64,000 nt of DNA from Microbacterium terrisoli (lineage in GTDB: Bacteria > Actinomycetota > Actinomycetes > Actinomycetales > Microbacteriaceae), in NCBI RefSeq assembly GCF_030866805.1, contig NZ_CP133019.1:1550001-1614000 (forward strand). Reading direction: 5' to 3'. Positions 27,391-35,775 of the stretch are shown one piece after another. Position 1 is the first letter of the stretch, and each line of letters opens with the position of its first letter. The translations under genes were made by a program, and so were the position numbers. The notes under the pieces were generated by a model. It saw nothing but the letters and a program-made list of their open reading frames with translations. It ran no database searches and was not told where the DNA came from.

Positions 27391-28662
27391 GTGTCGAAAT
27401 ACAAGAAGAGCGCGGCGGCGATTCTCGCCGTCGCTGGACTGGCCGCAGGTCTGACTGCCTGTTCGTCGTCCGCCGGCGGTTCAGGTGGGGGCTCAGGCTC
27501 GCTGACGTGGAGCTTCTGGGACCAAGGGTCATCGAACAGTTCCTGGCAGGCACTGGCCGCCGACGTGCACAAACAGGACGCCGACATCACGGTGAAGCTC
27601 ACGCAGACGCCCTTTGCCGATTACTTCACCAAGTTGCAGTCGCAGTTGGCGGCCGGTACCACCGCGTGCATCGTGAGCATGCAGAGTTTGCGGCTGCCCG
27701 CGTTCAAGGACGCGCTCGAGCCGCTGGGTCCGCTGATGAAGAAGGCCGGATTCGACGAATCGCAGTGGAACCCTGGTGCGCTCAAGGCGCTGCAGGTCGA
27801 CGGCCAGCAGTACGCGATCCCATACGGCCTGTCGACGATGTTGCTGTACTACAACAAGGACGCGTTTGCGAAGGCCGGCGTGCCTGCTCCGACCAATGAC
27901 TGGACCACGTCCGACTTCGAAAGTGCCGCAGCCAAGATCACCGCAGTCGACGGCAAGCCCGCATTCGGACAGTCGTTCTCGGACCTGCACATGTTCTCGA
28001 TGCTGTTCGCCTACAACGGGGCGCGGCCAGTCACCGATGCGGCGAAGCTCGATCTCACGAACAGTCCGATGGAGCAGGCGTTCACGTGGTACTCGGGTCT
28101 TGCGACGAAGGAGAAGGTGTCGTCGATTCCGGCGAGCTCATCTGACGTGCCCTGGGGCGAGCAACAATTCGTGGCGGGCAACGTCGCAATGGCGGTCGAC
28201 GGCGACTGGAACATCTCGTCGGACGCCACTCAGGCGGCATTCCCGGTCGGAGTGGTGGCTCTCCCCCAGGGCCCGAACGGTGGCGGAACCTACTCTGCGA
28301 ACTCCGGCTTCGGCATCGCTAAGAGCTGCCAGAACAAGGAGGCCGCGGCGAAGGCCATCGCGATCATCACGAGTGAGTCAGCGCAGGTCGAGCAGGCGAA
28401 GGCGGGCACGCATCCTGCTCGTTTGGCTGCCGACGACGCCTTCTTCCAGGCGCTCGCCACGGCAACCGACAAGAAGAGCCCAGGCTATGCCGCTCAGGCA
28501 AAGGCGGCGATGGAGGCAGCAAGCGCGAAGTCGGTTCCGTTCATCAGCACGTCTTCGTGGGATCAGACGACAAAGTTGATCGCGCGCGAATTCATCCTGG
28601 CGTATTCCGGCAGTGAGAGCGCCGACACCGCGTTGCAGAACGTGCAGCAGTCGTCCAAGTAG
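27391..28662 (+). CDS. ABC sugar-transport substrate-binding lipoprotein
   Basis: A 423-aa family-1-type solute-binding protein for oligosaccharides. The lipoprotein signal ends in GLAAGLTAC (Cys24), followed by a Ser/Gly linker; LTWSFWDQGSSNSSWQALAADV and YAIPYGLSTMLLYYNKDAFAKAGV are typical of this class. The GTG at 27391 was preferred over the ATG at 27376 because the latter overlaps the GGAGGA ribosome-binding site. It is the first gene of an operon with two permeases and no ATPase, so a shared MsiK-type ATPase elsewhere probably energises it. Enzymes downstream point to a sulfated or fucosylated glycan. Confidence 0.88.
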   Translation: MSKYKKSAAAILAVAGLAAGLTACSSSAGGSGGGSGSLTWSFWDQGSSNSSWQALAADVHKQDADITVKLTQTPFADYFTKLQSQLAAGTTACIVSMQSLRLPAFKDALEPLGPLMKKAGFDESQWNPGALKALQVDGQQYAIPYGLSTMLLYYNKDAFAKAGVPAPTNDWTTSDFESAAAKITAVDGKPAFGQSFSDLHMFSMLFAYNGARPVTDAAKLDLTNSPMEQAFTWYSGLATKEKVSSIPASSSDVPWGEQQFVAGNVAMAVDGDWNISSDATQAAFPVGVVALPQGPNGGGTYSANSGFGIAKSCQNKEAAAKAIAIITSESAQVEQAKAGTHPARLAADDAFFQALATATDKKSPGYAAQAKAAMEAASAKSVPFISTSSWDQTTKLIAREFILAYSGSESADTALQNVQQSSK

Positions 28663-28676
28663 GTCCATCGATTCAC

Positions 28677-28707
28677 GGTGGGGCGGACGCGCGATGTCCG
28701 CCCCACC
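28677..28707 (+). terminator. Intercistronic hairpin (partial terminator / mRNA stabiliser)
   Basis: A perfect 12-bp stem (GGTGGGGCGGAC with GTCCGCCCCACC) with a 7-nt loop fills the gap between the binding-protein gene and the first permease gene. Such hairpins commonly raise the level of the binding-protein message relative to the permeases. No T-run follows. Confidence 0.65.
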
Positions 28708-28723
28708 TGCAGGAAGGCTCCAC

Positions 28724-29638
28724 ATGACCGCTCTGGCTGAGCGCGCGCCCGTTCGCACACGCGACAGGCGACGGCGACGTAACGACACCCGTGCTGCTCT
28801 GGCGTTTCTCACACCGAGCGCCGCCGGCCTGACCGTCTTCATCCTGTTCCCTTCTGTGCTCGCGATCGCCACAAGCCTCTTCCACTGGCCGACATACGGT
28901 GACATCACCTTCGCGGGACTCGACAACTACGCGGAGCTGTTCAGCGCACGTAGTGACTTCGGGCCCGCGCTGCTGAACACCGTGGTGTTCACGTTGCTGA
29001 TCGTTCCGATCAACTTGGTGTTGACTGTCGGGGTCGCGTTCTGGGTGGCGTCCAGCAGGTTCCGGCAGCTCTATCGCGTGCTCTTCTTCATCCCCGTCGT
29101 CACTCCGTCAGTGGCCACGGCCATCATCTGGAAGCTCCTGTACCAGCCCGATGGCGTGCTCAGCTGGGTGGCGGGGATGTTCGGCGCAACGCCGCCCAAC
29201 TTCCTGGCGTCGCCCTCGAGCGCTCTGCTCTCGGTGGTAGTCGTCATCCTGTGGAACGGCTTCGGCTACAACATGCTGATCTTCTCCGCCGCGATCGACC
29301 AGCTGCCGGAGGACGTACTGGCCGCCGCGTCGCTCGACGGTGCCGGCCGCTGGCGCACGATGTTCCAGATGAAGCTGCCTCTGATGACGCCTGCGATCTT
29401 CTTCGCGACCACGGTGACACTGATCCAGTCGTTCCAGATCTTCAACGAGCCGTACGTCATGACAGCCGGAGGCCCCGGCACCTCGACGATCACAGTCGTC
29501 ATGAACGTCTATCAGACGGCATTCCAGTCCGGTCAGCTCGGAGAGGCGGCAGCCCCGGCGATCGTCCTGTTCGTCCTGATCCTCGTCGTCACCCTGGTCC
29601 AGTGGACCGGGCAGAAGAAGTGGGTGCAGTATGAGTGA
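28724..29638 (+). CDS. ABC sugar-transport permease 1 (MalF-like)
   Basis: A 304-aa membrane protein with six predicted helices. The cytoplasmic EAA loop is EDVLAAASLDGAGRWRTMFQMKLP, preceded by LSVVVVILWNGFGYNMLIF; AFLTPSAAGLTVFILFPSVLAI is the first helix. The ATG at 28724 follows AGGAAGG. An Arg-rich N-terminal tail (RTRDRRRRRNDTR) faces the cytoplasm. It overlaps the second permease gene by 8 nt. Confidence 0.92.
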   Translation: MTALAERAPVRTRDRRRRRNDTRAALAFLTPSAAGLTVFILFPSVLAIATSLFHWPTYGDITFAGLDNYAELFSARSDFGPALLNTVVFTLLIVPINLVLTVGVAFWVASSRFRQLYRVLFFIPVVTPSVATAIIWKLLYQPDGVLSWVAGMFGATPPNFLASPSSALLSVVVVILWNGFGYNMLIFSAAIDQLPEDVLAAASLDGAGRWRTMFQMKLPLMTPAIFFATTVTLIQSFQIFNEPYVMTAGGPGTSTITVVMNVYQTAFQSGQLGEAAAPAIVLFVLILVVTLVQWTGQKKWVQYE

Positions 29639-30488
29639 CAGATCAACCATCGGAGTGCGGATCGGCCGAAGAACCGCGCGTTCGGCGAACGAGGTCGCGC
29701 TGGCGCTCGTTGCGCTGCTGTTCCTGTTTCCGGTGATCTTTACGATCACGTCATCGTTCAAGCCGAACAATGAGATCTTCCAGTCGCCGCCCTCGCTGTG
29801 GGGCAGCGAATTCCGTTGGCAGAACTATGTCGAGGTCTTTCAGAACGCCCCGTTCCTGCAGTACATCATCAACGGCATCATCCAATCGGTCGGCGGCACT
29901 CTCATCGTGCTGGCCGTCTCGGCACTTGCCGCGTATGCATTCGGCATCCTGCGCTGGCGTGGCCGCGACCAGAGCATGCTGGCGTATTTGGCCACCATGA
30001 TGATCCCTCAGGAGGTGCTGGTCATCCCGATGTTCCTGCTGATGCAGAAGTTCGGCTGGATCAACACATGGCAGGCACTGATCCTGCCCTGGGCCTTCGG
30101 CGCCTTCGGAACATTCCTTCTGCGACAGTTCTTCTCGACACTTCCCTACGAGCTGGTCGAGGCCTCACGCATGGACGGCTGCAGTAACTGGCGCACGTTC
30201 ATGAAGATCATCCTGCCTCTGGCGCGTCCATCATTGGCCGTTCTGGCAGTGTGGACTTTCATCACCTACTGGAACAGCTTTCTGTGGCCGCTGATTGCCG
30301 TGAACGACATACACGCATTGGGCAACGTGCCGCTGGGTCTACAGACGTTCTTCGGTGAGCACGGTGCGTCATGGAACCTCATCATCGCGGCGTCGGTGAT
30401 CTCAATCGCGCCGACGTTGCTGTTGCTGCTGTTGTTGCAGAAGCACCTCGTGAAGGGCATCGCGACTGTCGGACTGGCAGGAAGATGA
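29631..30488 (+). CDS. ABC sugar-transport permease 2 (MalG-like)
   Basis: A 285-aa membrane protein. ALVALLFLFPVIFTITSSFKPNNEI is the first helix, and the EAA loop is YELVEASRMDGCSNWRTFMKIILPLARP, followed by AVWTFITYWNSFLWPLI. It forms the channel with permease 1. Its stop overlaps the sulfatase start (ATGA), linking uptake directly to desulfation. Confidence 0.92.
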   Translation: MSDRSTIGVRIGRRTARSANEVALALVALLFLFPVIFTITSSFKPNNEIFQSPPSLWGSEFRWQNYVEVFQNAPFLQYIINGIIQSVGGTLIVLAVSALAAYAFGILRWRGRDQSMLAYLATMMIPQEVLVIPMFLLMQKFGWINTWQALILPWAFGAFGTFLLRQFFSTLPYELVEASRMDGCSNWRTFMKIILPLARPSLAVLAVWTFITYWNSFLWPLIAVNDIHALGNVPLGLQTFFGEHGASWNLIIAASVISIAPTLLLLLLLQKHLVKGIATVGLAGR

Positions 30489-31903
30489 CTGCGGTCACGC
30501 GCCGTCGGAGCGTCGTCGTTTTTCTCGCCGACGATCTCGGGTGGGGAGACCTGGGATGCTTCGGAAGCACTGCGATCCGTACCCCGGTGCTGGACGCGCT
30601 CGCTGAGGGAGGGATGCGGTTCACCGACTGCCACGCGGTCTCAGCTGTGTGCACGCCGAGCCGCTACGGCCTGCTGACGGGTGAGTACCCCTGGCGCTCG
30701 CCACTGCGCGAAGGCGTGCTCGGCGGCACCGATCCTTCGATTCTTCGCGATGGCCAGATCACCGTGGCATCGATGTTCCGGGATGCCGGGTATCGGACTG
30801 GCGCGTTCGGCAAATGGCACCTGGGACTGGGGTGGACCCGTCTCGACGGAACGACCCGTGCTGCGTTCGACGGGGCGTTCCATCCTGACATGCAGGCCTC
30901 CGGGCGTGACGTCGACTACTCGGCGCCCTTCGCTGATGGACCGATCTCGCACGGGTTCGATCGCTTCTTCGGCATCGCCGGATCGCTGGACATGCCGCCG
31001 TACTGCTACCTGGATCAGGACCGAACCGTCGGCATCCCCGATCGAGAGAAGGACCCCCTGGTGACCAGTCAGCGCCCGGGACTGCAGGTCGAGGGCTGGC
31101 AGGACGACCGCGTGGACGTCGACATCATTGACACTGCGTGCGATTGGATTCGGGAACAGGCCGCGTTGGACCAACCGTTCTTCGCGTACGTCGCCTCGGC
31201 AGCGCCGCACCGGCCGTGCGTGCCGCCAGAGTTCGTGCAGGGACTGTCAGAGGCGGGAGCCCGCGGTGATGCCGTGTGCCTCGTCGACTGGATGGTGGGT
31301 CGCATCCAGGACGTCCTGCGTGAGGCCGGCATCGCGCAGGACACCCTCATCGTGTTCACCAGCGACAACGGTGCACCGATGATCTTTCCCGAGGATGGCG
31401 ATGTCACCGAGCACCATCCGAACGGCGCATGGCGTGGCCAGAAGGCCGATGCATGGGAGGGTGGTCATCGGGTCCCGCTGATCGTGGCAGGCCCCGGCAT
31501 CGTGTCTGGGACGGTCGATGAGCCGGTCAGCCTGCTTGACGTGCTGCCGACTCTGGCGATGCTCACCGGCATTTCGGCATCGAATTCCGCAGGTGATGGC
31601 GTGGTGCTGGCCGGATTCACGCCGTCGCGCGCTCGAATCATCGGCCAGCAGGCTTTTGACGGAGCTCTCACTCTGCGCGCGGGAGACGAGAAGGTGATCC
31701 TGTCCACGGGTTCGGGAGGGTTCAGCGACCCCGTCGGCCATCCGGTCGCGGTGACCGCTGAGGTCGCGCAGTTCTACGATCTGGGCGATGATCCGGGCGA
31801 ACGCGAGAACCTGTGGCATGAGCGCCGAGCGCGCGTCGCTGAGATGCTCGCTCGGTTCAGCGCGCAGACGGGCTACCGGCACGAGGTCGTCGATGATGGC
31901 TGA
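30485..31903 (+). CDS. Type-I sulfatase (formylglycine-dependent), cytoplasmic
   Basis: A 472-aa S1-family arylsulfatase-type enzyme. The signature CTPSRYGLLTG holds Cys56, which a formylglycine-generating enzyme must oxidise; FLADDLGWGDLG gives the calcium-binding Asp pair, FGKWHLG and FTSDNGAP the other metal/sulfate ligands. It removes sulfate esters, presumably from an imported oligosaccharide. No signal peptide is present, unusual for glycan sulfatases and consistent with action after import. No modifying enzyme is in the window. The ATG overlaps the permease stop; a longer upstream frame lies within the permease gene. Confidence 0.88.
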   Translation: MTAVTRRRSVVVFLADDLGWGDLGCFGSTAIRTPVLDALAEGGMRFTDCHAVSAVCTPSRYGLLTGEYPWRSPLREGVLGGTDPSILRDGQITVASMFRDAGYRTGAFGKWHLGLGWTRLDGTTRAAFDGAFHPDMQASGRDVDYSAPFADGPISHGFDRFFGIAGSLDMPPYCYLDQDRTVGIPDREKDPLVTSQRPGLQVEGWQDDRVDVDIIDTACDWIREQAALDQPFFAYVASAAPHRPCVPPEFVQGLSEAGARGDAVCLVDWMVGRIQDVLREAGIAQDTLIVFTSDNGAPMIFPEDGDVTEHHPNGAWRGQKADAWEGGHRVPLIVAGPGIVSGTVDEPVSLLDVLPTLAMLTGISASNSAGDGVVLAGFTPSRARIIGQQAFDGALTLRAGDEKVILSTGSGGFSDPVGHPVAVTAEVAQFYDLGDDPGERENLWHERRARVAEMLARFSAQTGYRHEVVDDG

Positions 31904-32816
31904 TCGAGCACAGATTGCCGGCATAGACATCGGTGGCACCAAGATCGCTGCGATTCTCACGACAGGTGACGGCAGCGTCACCGCGCGGGGCGTCGCATCG
32001 ACGCCCGCTCGAGCGGGCGGCGATGCGATTGTGGATGCCGCAGCCCGGCTGGTCGCTGAACTCAGCCGAGTGCACGACGTCCGAGTCGCTGCGGCGGGCG
32101 TGGGCACCGCCGGCGTCGTCGACCACTCTGACGGCGTCGTCGTCGCGGCGTCCCAGACGTTCAGCGGCTGGGCCGGGTACCGGCTCGGAGACGTCCTCAG
32201 CACACGTCTCGGGGTGCCTGTTCATGTCGAAAACGACGTGAACGCGTTTCTCGTCGGCGAATCTGCCTGGGGTGCCTCACCTGCTCGAGACGTGCTGGGC
32301 GTGATGCTCGGAACGGGCGTGGGCGGTGCGCTGCTTCTCGACGGCGTGCTGCGTCACGGGCCACATGGAGGAGCCGGAGAGATCGGGCACACGCCAGGGT
32401 ACGGCGATATCCGCTGTACGTGCGGACAGACGGGCCACCTTGAGACCGTCGCCTCCGGTACGTCGATCGGCCTGCGGTACGGCGAGCGAACGGGCCATGT
32501 GAACATCGGCGCACACGAAGTTGCTGAGCGTGCTCGGTCGGGCGACGGCGATGCGCGTGCGGTCTTCGATTCAGCCGGCCGCGCATTGGCGCTGGCGTGC
32601 GCAACGGCGGCAGGAATCGTCGACGTCTCGGTCGCCGTGATCGGCGGAGGCGTGACCCGCTCGTGGGATTTGCTGGCTCCGGCGATCGAGCGCACCCTGG
32701 CTACCGACTCGCCGGTGTCCGGCGCGGATCTGCGCATCGTGCGCGGGACTCTCGGCGGCAGTGCTGTAGCGCTGGGAGCCGCACATTCTGCACGGCAAGC
32801 AATGTCGGGTCGCTGA
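31893..32816 (+). CDS. ROK-family sugar kinase
   Basis: A 307-aa kinase without a DNA-binding domain. The phosphate-binding IDIGGTKIAAIL opens the protein, GTAGVVDHSDGVVVAASQTFSGW is the sugar loop, VENDVNAF carries the catalytic Asp, and LGTGVGGALLLDG is the second nucleotide segment. The zinc site reads GHTPGYGDIRCTCGQTGHLE: the usual third Cys is His. It should phosphorylate a hexose released from the imported glycan. ATGs at 31893 and 31896 are adjacent; the first is listed. It overlaps the sulfatase by 11 nt. Confidence 0.87.
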   Translation: MMADRAQIAGIDIGGTKIAAILTTGDGSVTARGVASTPARAGGDAIVDAAARLVAELSRVHDVRVAAAGVGTAGVVDHSDGVVVAASQTFSGWAGYRLGDVLSTRLGVPVHVENDVNAFLVGESAWGASPARDVLGVMLGTGVGGALLLDGVLRHGPHGGAGEIGHTPGYGDIRCTCGQTGHLETVASGTSIGLRYGERTGHVNIGAHEVAERARSGDGDARAVFDSAGRALALACATAAGIVDVSVAVIGGGVTRSWDLLAPAIERTLATDSPVSGADLRIVRGTLGGSAVALGAAHSARQAMSGR

Positions 32817-32854
32817 CCCCGCCGTCACCCTGACCTCTCGAAGGAGAATCGTCC

Positions 32855-34429
32855 ATGACCGATCGCCCTGACGCCTCACAGATCTGGATGGGGCCGCTGG
32901 TGGCCGTCGCACACGACGGTATGTCGCGTCCGCGTATCGGCATCGCCGGTATCTCGATCGAATCCAGCACCTTCTCGCCACACATCTCGGGCGACGAGGC
33001 GTTCACCGTCCGCACCGGCGCCGAGCTGCTGGCGTACTACCCCTTCCTCGAGCGGGGTCGGCCCCTGCGCGACGCGGCCGAGTGGATACCACTGACACAC
33101 GGCCGTTCGCTTCCCGGCGGTGCGGTGGCCCCCACGACCTACCTTCGTATGAAAGAGGCGATCATCGAAGGGATCAGTGCGCACGGTCCCTTCGACGGCT
33201 TCTTCTTCGACATCCATGGAGCGATGAGCGTCGTGGGGATGCAGGATGCCGAGGCCGACCTGGCCAGTGCGGTACGGGACGCACTGGGGCCGGACACGCT
33301 CATCAGCGCATCAATGGATCTGCACGGCAACGTGTCTCGGGAGCTTCTGGACGAGGTGGACTTGATCACCTGCTACCGGATGGCCCCGCACGAGGATTGG
33401 CTGAACACGAAGGAACGCGCCGCGCATCATCTGCTTGACCGACTGCGTGGGGCAGGCGGCACGGACCCTCTGCGCAGGCGACCCTACAAGGCGTGGGTGC
33501 CGGTGCCTGTACTCCTCCCCGGCGAGAAGACGAGCACACGGCTCGACCCCGCCAAGCGCATCTACGCGCAGGTGCCGGACGTCGAAGCCCTTCCCGGGGT
33601 CGTCGACGCGGCCATCTGGGTGGGTTACGCGTGGGCGGACGAACCACGCTGTCAGGCCGCTGTCGTCGTGACCGGAGATGAACGCGGAACCATCGCGCGC
33701 GAGGCGGAGAAACTCGCTCGTCTCTATTGGAATGCGCGCGAAGACTTCGCGTTCGTCGGACCGGCAGCCTCGCTCGGAGACGCACTGGATCGTGCCCTCG
33801 CTGATGGCGCCGCACGGCCGTACGTCATCTCCGACTCCGGCGACAACCCGACCGCCGGTGGCGCCGGCGACGTATCCTGGACTCTCGGCGAACTGCTCGC
33901 GCGTCCCGACCTGACCGACGGCGCGCGCACGGTGATCTACGCGTCCGTGTTCGACCCTGGAGCAGTGGCCGAAGCCGTGGCGGCGGGCACAGGCGCCGCA
34001 GTCGAGTTGTCAGTGGGTGGTCGCGTGGACGCCGGCCCGCGTGGACCGGTCGCGCTGGGCGGCGAGATCGTGTCCATCACGGAGGGGGATGACGATGCCG
34101 GGACCCAGGTCGTCGTTCGGGCCGGCTCGGTCTACGCGATCGTGACGGAGCGGCGCAAGCCGTTTCACCATCTGGATGACTTCCGCATGCTCGGCCTGGA
34201 ACCCGAGAGCGCGGATGTGGTGATCGTGAAGATCGGCTATCTTGAGCCGGAGCTGTACGCGCTCGCCGCAGACTGGACACTTGCGCTGACCCCCGGCGGC
34301 GTAGACCAAGACCTCCTCCGGCTCGGTCACCGTCACCTCGCTCCCGGCGTCGTGCCGTTTGATACCTCGGTCCCGGACCCCGACCTGACGCCTGCGGTCT
34401 CTCGACGCGGTGAGGAAGATCACGCATGA
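32855..34429 (+). CDS. M81-family (MlrC-like) metallohydrolase
   Basis: A 524-aa protein of the microcystinase C (MlrC) family. Features are PRIGIAGISIESSTFSP, FFFDIHGAMSVVGMQDAEADL, SASMDLHGNVSRELL, CYRMAPHEDWLNTKERA and SDSGDNPTAGGAGD, with conserved Asp/His candidates for zinc. MlrC hydrolyses a linear microcystin peptide, but members often sit in sugar or amino-acid gene sets where their substrate is unknown. Here it lies between a sugar kinase and a fucosidase, so it may act on an amide or ester of a modified sugar (inference). GAAGGAG precedes the ATG; no signal peptide. Confidence 0.82.
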   Translation: MTDRPDASQIWMGPLVAVAHDGMSRPRIGIAGISIESSTFSPHISGDEAFTVRTGAELLAYYPFLERGRPLRDAAEWIPLTHGRSLPGGAVAPTTYLRMKEAIIEGISAHGPFDGFFFDIHGAMSVVGMQDAEADLASAVRDALGPDTLISASMDLHGNVSRELLDEVDLITCYRMAPHEDWLNTKERAAHHLLDRLRGAGGTDPLRRRPYKAWVPVPVLLPGEKTSTRLDPAKRIYAQVPDVEALPGVVDAAIWVGYAWADEPRCQAAVVVTGDERGTIAREAEKLARLYWNAREDFAFVGPAASLGDALDRALADGAARPYVISDSGDNPTAGGAGDVSWTLGELLARPDLTDGARTVIYASVFDPGAVAEAVAAGTGAAVELSVGGRVDAGPRGPVALGGEIVSITEGDDDAGTQVVVRAGSVYAIVTERRKPFHHLDDFRMLGLEPESADVVIVKIGYLEPELYALAADWTLALTPGGVDQDLLRLGHRHLAPGVVPFDTSVPDPDLTPAVSRRGEEDHA

Positions 34430-35775
34430 TGAACTTCGAATCCCGCATCGGCCCCGACATGGGCGCGTCCGCACCGACGTATCCGCGGTTCGGCGTGCCG
34501 GACTGGTTCCGAGACGCGAAGCTTGGCTTCTTCGTCCACTGGGGCCTGTATTCGGTGCCGGCGTGGGGGACTCCGCCAGGGATGCGGCATATACCCGTTG
34601 AGGATGCCTACATGCACCACCAGTACGCGGAGTGGTATGGGAACACGGTGCGCATCGCGGGCAGCCCGACATGGGAGCGGCACCAGCGTGTCTACGGCAC
34701 GGGAACCTCTTACGAGGATCTCGCCGATCTCTGGGACGCGTCGGCGTTCGACGCCGACGCGTTCATCGGCGAACTCGTCGACGCAGGTGCCCGGTATGTC
34801 GTGCCGACTGCCAAGCACCACGAGGGCTTCTGCCTCTGGGAGACGGCGACGACGCCGTTCAACGCGGTCGCGCGCGGCCCGCGCCGAGATCTTGTGGCCG
34901 AACTGCACGATGCCGCTCGGCGACGCGGAGCACGGTTCGGAGTGTATTACTCGGGGGCGCTGGATTGGCACGTCGGCGACTTCCCACCCATCCAGAGCGA
35001 TACGGATCTGTTTCGGTACCGGCGGAACGACGAACTGTATTCACGGTATGCGGCCGCGCAGCTTGATGAGCTGATCACGCGCTTCCACCCCGATGTACTG
35101 TGGAACGACATCGACTGGCCCGACGGCGGCAAGGGGGATGACGACTACGCGGTGGCGGCTTTGCTGCGCCGATACTTCGCGGCGGTCCCGGACGGCGTGG
35201 TCAACGATCGCTGGGGGGTGCCGTACCACGGCTACCTCACTCGGGAGTATGCCGATGTCGCCGACATCCTCGAGCCTGTGTGGGAGTCGACGCGCGGACT
35301 CGGGTTCTCTTTCGGCTACAACCAGGACGAAGACGGACGCCACTCGCTTTCCGGTGCAGCGCTGATTCGGCTGTTCGTGGACATCGTGGCCAAGAACGGC
35401 AATCTGCTGTTGAACGTCGGACCGCGTGCCGACGGATCGATCCCCGATCTCCAGCGTGCGGCGATGCGCGAACTGGGGGCGTGGCTGCGGACGAATGGCG
35501 AGGCCGTCTACGGCACGCGGCCGTGGATCCGTGCGGGGGAGCGCACCGGCGCGCCACGCGCCTACACCACATCGACGTCGGGTGTGCATGTTCACGCACT
35601 CGACCCCGCCGCGGGTGCGATCGGGCTTCCCGCAGAGCTTGCGCGCGCGGCCGACGCACGCTGGGCAGACGGGTCACCGGCTACCATCACGACATTGCCC
35701 GGCGGTCTCACCGAGGCCGCCATCCCCCGTGCGCTTCGCGGTGCGGCCGTGGCAGTCCTTACGCTGAGACCATGA
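34426..35775 (+). CDS. Alpha-L-fucosidase (GH29)
   Basis: A 449-aa GH29 glycosidase. FGVPDWFRDAKLGFFVHWGLYSVPAWG and VVPTAKHHEGFCLWET are diagnostic; the nucleophile is probably Asp228 in LWNDIDWP; NGNLLLNVGPRADGSIPD and a C-terminal beta domain follow. It releases L-fucose from glycans with retention. No signal peptide is seen, so it acts on imported oligosaccharide after desulfation. It overlaps the M81 gene by 4 nt and cutC by 4 nt. ATG codons at 34426 and 34429 are both possible. Confidence 0.9.
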   Translation: MMNFESRIGPDMGASAPTYPRFGVPDWFRDAKLGFFVHWGLYSVPAWGTPPGMRHIPVEDAYMHHQYAEWYGNTVRIAGSPTWERHQRVYGTGTSYEDLADLWDASAFDADAFIGELVDAGARYVVPTAKHHEGFCLWETATTPFNAVARGPRRDLVAELHDAARRRGARFGVYYSGALDWHVGDFPPIQSDTDLFRYRRNDELYSRYAAAQLDELITRFHPDVLWNDIDWPDGGKGDDDYAVAALLRRYFAAVPDGVVNDRWGVPYHGYLTREYADVADILEPVWESTRGLGFSFGYNQDEDGRHSLSGAALIRLFVDIVAKNGNLLLNVGPRADGSIPDLQRAAMRELGAWLRTNGEAVYGTRPWIRAGERTGAPRAYTTSTSGVHVHALDPAAGAIGLPAELARAADARWADGSPATITTLPGGLTEAAIPRALRGAAVAVLTLRP

